Source: Circinella minor
Lineage: Eukaryota > Mucoromycota > Mucoromycetes > Mucorales > Lichtheimiaceae
DNA length: 26,377 nucleotides
Direction of reading: 5' to 3'
NCBI GenBank assembly: GCA_016758965.1
Contig: JAEPRB010000393.1
Location: 1-26,377 of the forward strand
Each line of letters opens with the position of its first letter. Position 1 is the first letter of the stretch. Position numbers and translations under genes: made by a program. Below the pieces are notes generated by a model. That model saw only the letters and a program-made list of their open reading frames with translations, did no database searches and was not told the DNA's origin. Of the stretch, positions 22,441-26,377 are shown in pieces.

Positions 22441-22539
22441 ATGGGGTTCCTCTGTAATAAGCTAGATAAATTAATTGAAACATATCAAGAACTATATATA
22501 AAGGAGCAACAAAATGATGAATATGCAGATGAAGAGTAA
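22441..22539 (+). pseudogene. left arm: C-terminal gene fragment (32 aa)
   Basis: Encodes NKLDKLIETYQELYIKEQQN and an acidic end, then TAA. It is the mirror copy of the end of the fragment at 23320-23545. The first residues (MGFLC) lie outside the duplicated part, so this is probably only a copied gene end. No family is recognised. Confidence 0.5.
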
Positions 22540-23400
22540 GAAATTTAATTCGGTCACATATGGCTATACTGTCTATAGCAAATTTATTAGCCACATAATA
22601 GCTAGTAGATCCTAAATGGCTAGACCACTAATAGCAGGCCTCCTATAAAAGGGACATGGCGACGACCAAGACGAGCAGAACGACGAACATTGGGAGCAGC
22701 AGCAACGGAATTATCATCATCATCCAATTCATCAATTTCCTCCTCAACAGGGGCAACAAAAACCAGGTTCTTAGCCAAATTAGGAACTTCAACTGAAGTC
22801 AGACTTCTAGTAAGTCTAGCTGGAGCTGAATCCAAAGGCAAGGGTGCAGGCAAGACACCAACCAAATTCTGGTATGAACCAAAATCAACAATAACACCAT
22901 TTCTGTATCTTGGCAACATAGGAGGATCAACAAAATTTAAATCATTTTGTTCCAACTCGGCACCAACAACAGTACAAACTCTACCCATTTGTTCAGGAGG
23001 CCTGCTATTAGTGGTCTAGCCGTTTAAGATCTAGTAGCTATATTGTGTGTTATAGACTAAACCCAAGTCTATAGTAATTCCAGGTCAATTTATGATACAA
23101 TGGAAATAAAAAAGTGATGAAAGTGAAAAAAGAGATAAAAAGACTTGTTTTTATTATTAATTGAGGGTTATAACTATTTATATGGGTTAAGCCCAATTGT
23201 ACAACTCAAGCTTATTTTACTAAGCTTGGGTTCCTGGTCACAATATTACCTAAACGGTAACATTGTGGATAGTAAATTTGATGTGGATGATGTAGCCATA
23301 GTTGGCTGAATTAAATTTCTTACTCTTCATCTGTATATTCATCATTTTGTTGCTCCTTTATATATAGTTCTTAATATGTTTCAATTAATTTATCTAGCTT
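22450..23400. mobile_element. nested palindrome: inverted duplication around a TIR element
   Basis: The outer arms (about 22450-22550 and 23307-23400) are inverted copies with only a couple of differences over about 90 bp. Inside them lie 45-bp terminal inverted repeats, 22600-22644 and 22995-23039, differing at three positions, with weaker similarity out to GTCTATA on both sides. The inner element is about 440-500 bp. No clear target duplication was found. The outer arms may record an inverted duplication made during insertion or repair. Confidence 0.7.
22620..22988 (-). CDS. captured ORF inside the TIR element, unknown function
   Basis: A 122-codon open frame (the open frame extends a few codons upstream of its Met into the right TIR). 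Features: FVDPPMLPRYRNGVIVDFG, a Pro/Leu-rich middle, an acidic run (EEEIDELDDDD), and a basic RRSARLGRRH end resembling the tails of some retroelement polyproteins. Its last residues GGLLLVV are encoded by the TIR. It is more G+C-rich than the flanks, suggesting captured sequence. It could also be chance; no family is recognised. Confidence 0.35.
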   Translation of the reverse strand: MGRVCTVVGAELEQNDLNFVDPPMLPRYRNGVIVDFGSYQNLVGVLPAPLPLDSAPARLTRSLTSVEVPNLAKNLVFVAPVEEEIDELDDDDNSVAAAPNVRRSARLGRRHVPFIGGLLLVV

Positions 23401-23545
23401 ATTACTACAATGTTCCATCATTTGAGTATCATCCCTTTCTGCTGCTATTGAATTATTAATGTGATATTCAAAGAAATTCTTAAAGAATCGTTTATATTTT
23501 ATTTTCTCTTTTTCTAATTTATTTATTAACTCACACCATGGGCAA
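23320..23545 (-). pseudogene. right arm: longer C-terminal gene fragment
   Basis: The minus-strand frame reads PWCELINKLEKEKIKYKRFF, then EYHINNSIAAERDD, CSNKLDKLIETY, a TAA at 23373-23371 where the left arm has CAA, then ELYIKEQQNDEY and the same acidic end and stop (23320-23322). It is highly charged and probably helical. It extends further upstream than the left arm and so is the likely source of the inverted copy. Upstream exons are not seen. Confidence 0.5.
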
Positions 23546-24059
23546 CTTGCGCAGATATCGCAGATTTATCGCAGATATCGAAGTTTATGATTCAAATTTA
23601 AAACAGAGATTTCTTATTTAAGATATCCGTGTAACCTTGCTAGGCCAATAAAAGCTATTGTATATTGTATATTTATAGATCAATTTTATTAAAAAAACAT
23701 TAACGGTTGGATGGGGAGGCTGGTGGTGGAGCTAGATGAGGGGGATGGTGATGGTGATGGTGGTCGTGAGGAGGAAGAGGAGGAGTAGGAGGAGGGAAGC
23801 AGTAGCACGCAAAGAGGAAGGAACGAAAAAGACGACCGGATCCGGGTGCGAAACAGTCAAGCTATAAGCATAATAATATTAATATATTAGTCCATCACAT
23901 AATACTATATACTATTCTTATAATCCATTTTTAACCCATCTTGTGCCAGTGGCCTAACTGTGACCGTCAATGGATTGATCCCTATGCGATAATTAAATAA
24001 TTGTCAGTAAATATAAATTAAAATGTAAACATGAAATACTACAGTGAAAACTAGCTTAT
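23546..24059. other. spacer with short repeats
   Basis: GCAGATATC/GCAGATTTATC recurs three times near 23551-23580. A G-rich, purine-biased stretch at about 23705-23810 contains GGTGATGGTGATGGTGG and GAGGAAGAGGAGGAG. No gene was seen. Confidence 0.5.
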
Positions 24060-24260
24060 AAAAGGAAGGATTTTTTGATTTGGCTGGTCATGTGCGTTCC
24101 GTTGACTAGATCATGCTTCTCCAATGTATAGTCCCTACTTTGGTTTTTGAAGAGCTTGCTGAAACATATGGTGCTTATTCTGAACAAGTTGAAGCCCTCA
24201 TGTCACTTGTCATTGGATGTACCTTGGCTCTCTAGTGAAAAATATATGCAAATGACACTG
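24060..24260 (+). pseudogene. CMC transposase exon relic (copy D)
   Basis: HVRSVD-stop-IMLLQCIVPTLVFEEL...SEQVEALMSLVIGCTLAL aligns with LMRSVDWIMFL...IVPTLVFKQLVEEY...KQVEAIMSLVIECTLSL of copy C and with copy B. Stops are TAG 24107 (Trp in B and C), TAG 24233 (Gln in C) and TGA 24236 (Trp in B and C). No other exon of this copy was found nearby, so it is an isolated fragment. Confidence 0.78.
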
Positions 24261-24701
24261 CAAAAAAAAAGGGGTATCAATAGGATCTCAACAGTTTGAT
24301 ACCACTATTTATATCTTAGATATCACAAGGTTATCAACTGGGTTTCAGCAATTTTTTGATATCTCATATGCTACAAGGATATCAATAGGATTTCAATAGT
24401 TTGAGAGTAGAATATTGGGTGATGTTAACAAAACTCATAGAAAATAATAATATCTTGAGTATTGAAAAAAATGATGAGAGGAGTTTCTTTTTATACACCC
24501 GTTCTATTTTTTAACTACTACCATTACAAAATCTAACTAATATTTTTTTAACAGATTAGTACTTTTCCCAATTTAAGAAACGGATGAACAAGGAAGTAAA
24601 TCAAATTTAAATACGAATAATGTTTAATCAATTCATTCAAGAGAACAACAAAAACTTATTTTTTATATGAAGACTAGAAGGTAATATTTTTATTTAATAT
24701 T
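24261..24701. other. spacer, no gene seen
   Basis: AT-rich. A short motif, GGTATCAATAGGATCTCAACAGTTTGA, recurs in degenerate form three times between 24271 and 24405 (ATCAATAGGATTTCAATAGTTTGA), a period of about 50 bp. Nothing coding was seen. Confidence 0.45.
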
Positions 24702-25574
24702 TTAATAGTAAAAATCACGAATAGTGAGAAAAGTAAAAGAATCGCGCTTTGCAACCTCTCTTTGAATCTGTTTTGGCGAAACATCAGTGACACTCCACAC
24801 GTCGTCGTCATCGCCACTTTCTTCTAGTTGTTCAGAAATACTAGGAGCCGGGGAAGGAGTACGAGAAAACGAACGCGGGGGAGGGGAAGGAGAAGCTGGT
24901 TTTTCAACGTCAGGATTATCAACGTCAGCAGAAAAAAATCGGCCTGATGGTACTTGAGCGACCCCATGGCCAAAACACTCTGGCCAACAGCCACGATTCT
25001 TATCATCATTAAGTCCTGCCTTGCGCCTAGTATGTCATAACACCATAGTATTAAAAATTTTTAATATGGATACGAAAATCGATTTAATACAACAAGTATA
25101 TCTTTATAATAGTTACCATTTTCTGGCCAAGTAGCAGACCAATAGTGGATCATCATTATATTCGCCTCGAGCAAAAGCGCACCAGATACGAGAGCAATAC
25201 AAGTCTTCACGCAACACGGGCTTGATACTAATATTTTAGTTACAGTATTAATTCTGGTGTGCTAGTACACATTCATCGATTTATATTTAATATCAGAACA
25301 AGATTACTTACAGCTCACGGCGACGTGCTTTGAGGACTTCGTCCATCCAATCAAAATAGTCATCCACATCAGAAGGTGAAGGTGGATTATGTCTATCAGT
25401 ATTCGTTAGTATATTTAGAAATTTACAAATAAATCCAAGTTATAAAATATATTACACTTACAAATAGCTTGGCAACTCTTCGATTGATGGGAGAGTTTTA
25501 GTCTCCCAATTAGTGCGACGGCGTTTAACTGGGCGCTCGAGGTCAGTGTTGGTACAATCAAAGGGACGCGACAT
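24702..25574 (-). CDS. intact four-exon gene, about 207 aa, function unknown
   Basis: ATG at 25574. Exons 25574-25462, 25392-25312, 25221-25117 and 25026-24702 have GTAAGT/GTAACT donors and AG acceptors with phases that join, giving 624 nt including the TAA at 24704-24702. The acceptor of exon 3 is the least certain: a longer version starting near 25250 is also open. The protein begins with a basic, possible nuclear-localisation stretch (PVKRRRTNW), then an acidic segment (DVDDYFDWMDEVLKARRRE), a Cys/aromatic core (WYCSRIWCAFARGEYNDDPL), then GCWPECFGHG, a Pro/Ser-rich linker (ASPSPPPRSFSRTPSPAPS), acidic residues and a short helical tail. I recognise no family. Unlike its neighbours it has no stop or frameshift. 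It is divergent to the 26054 gene, with about 480 bp between starts. Confidence 0.62.
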
Positions 25575-26053
25575 GATTTATAATGCTAGCAAAATAAAAA
25601 TAAAAATAAAAAAAAGGGATAGAAAAAAATAAAAAGCATTAGTGATGTCAGTATTTAAATATCACTTTTCAGAGTGCCTTATCCGTTTGTTTTGAATTGG
25701 CCAAAAAAAGAGAGTTTGTGTTACAAGCTATTTACTGCTTGCTCAAATAAGAACAAAAAAATAATTACAAGAAGTAATAATCAGATAGATGGTAATTTAA
25801 TAATAGCTATGAAATAAAATATTTTTTAACTATATCTATATATATGAGAGAAGTGCCACTTGTATATGTCTAATAAAATATAATAAAATATGTAAATAAA
25901 TTATACTATCAATTATCAATTCGAAGACGGAGAGAGTATGTGTTACAAACGATGTAATAAAATAATATTAGGAAGTATCACAGAAAATTTAAACATATTA
26001 ATAATACTCTTCAACATTCTAAACCACAACACGAATCTCAAATAGTTACAAAA
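25575..26053. promoter_or_regulatory. shared divergent promoter region
   Basis: It separates the two divergent starts. It is AT-rich with TATATATA-type strings near 25835-25845 and an AAAATAAA run near 25590-25610. There is no ORF. Shared regulation of the pair is inferred from geometry alone. Confidence 0.4.
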
Positions 26054-26377
26054 ATGACCCATACTTCCCCAAGACATAAAGCCCCTAAAGGCACAAAGAT
26101 ATGTCCTTGTTCAAATTGTAGAAATTTGAAAGGACTTGCGGCATTTCAGAAAGTGCGCACGGTTAATAATCATATGAAGGAAGAACGAAGACGAGTAAGT
26201 ATGTGAAAAAATATTGTTGGATTACGATCGCTCATTACATTTATGTTTCTAATAGCAATTGGCAATGGTGAGAGAGCCGATCGACCAAGGAATACCGCCA
26301 GAGCAACCGACGGTGACAACTGTAGCTGATATGGAGCTTGAGAGTGAGTAGTGAAAACTTTATAAAAAATGACTATG
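26054..26377 (+). CDS. zinc-finger N-terminus of a probable transposon-type gene, cut by right edge
   Basis: Exon 1 is 26054-26194, with a GTAAGT donor. Exon 2 is 26256-26343, where AGAGTGAGT offers a GTGAGT donor; if unused, translation stops at 26349-26351. Exon 1 carries KICPCSNCRNL followed by VNNHMKEERRR, a C-x-C-x2-C...H arrangement as seen at the start of many fungal CMC-type transposases. Exon 2 is Pro/Glu/Thr-rich. No damage is visible. It may be another CMC-family gene, of a different branch from copies A-D, or a domesticated finger protein. The gene probably continues outside the window. Confidence 0.55.

Noticed and set aside
22690..23019. Plus-strand Ser/Thr-rich 109-codon frame
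   Set aside because: Antisense to the 22620-22988 frame; it ends in the same residues only because the TIR is inverted. Either frame might be the real one, but the acidic-then-basic tail favours the minus strand.

Overview
The window looks like a transposon-rich stretch of a nuclear genome from an early-diverging filamentous fungus, most likely Mucoromycota. The evidence is AT-rich spacers, many short introns (about 50-80 bp) with GTAAGT-type donors, and proteins of the fungal CMC/CACTA (Transposase_21-like, Plavaka-type) and KDZ transposase families. No housekeeping gene, rRNA or convincing tRNA gene was found. The lineage is inferred from protein style, not from a marker gene.

Layout. 1-1026 (-): open 5' part of a CMC transposase, running off the left edge, with a long Ser/Asn repeat. 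1498-3105: tandem array of about 8.6 units of 187 bp. 3327-5024 (-): broken CRESS-DNA-virus-like Rep gene; each full unit of the neighbouring array carries an identical hairpin holding TGATATTAC, close to Rep nick-site motifs. 5530-9671 (+): nearly complete CMC transposase pseudogene (copy B) hit by two related MITE-like insertions in opposite orientation. 10214-10440: minisatellite. 10738-12145 (-): decayed KDZ transposase. 12165-12370: degenerate short repeat. 13692-14905 (-): broken Cys-rich transposon-type gene. 15560-15886: 164-bp tandem duplication. 15927-19396 (-): second CMC transposase pseudogene (copy C), collinear with copy B over its whole length. 19560-20215: six 107-bp repeats leading into a pseudogene at 20306-20983 with three in-frame stops. 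22450-23400: nested palindrome made of an inverted duplication around a 440-bp TIR element. 24060-24260 (+): exon relic of the same CMC family (copy D). 24702-25574 (-) and 26054-end (+): a divergent pair of genes that look intact, the second with a CxCxxC...H finger and cut by the right edge.

How it fits together. Nearly everything is mobile DNA at different stages of decay. Because copies A-D of the CMC family can be aligned with each other, damage can be read internally. One MITE can be removed on paper together with one CCAATGA target duplication, and copy B's reading frame closes exactly. Most premature stops fit single C-to-T or G-to-A changes. The most unusual feature is the Rep relic beside an array of repeated origin-like hairpins. 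The best candidates for living genes are the divergent pair at the right end and the truncated copy A.
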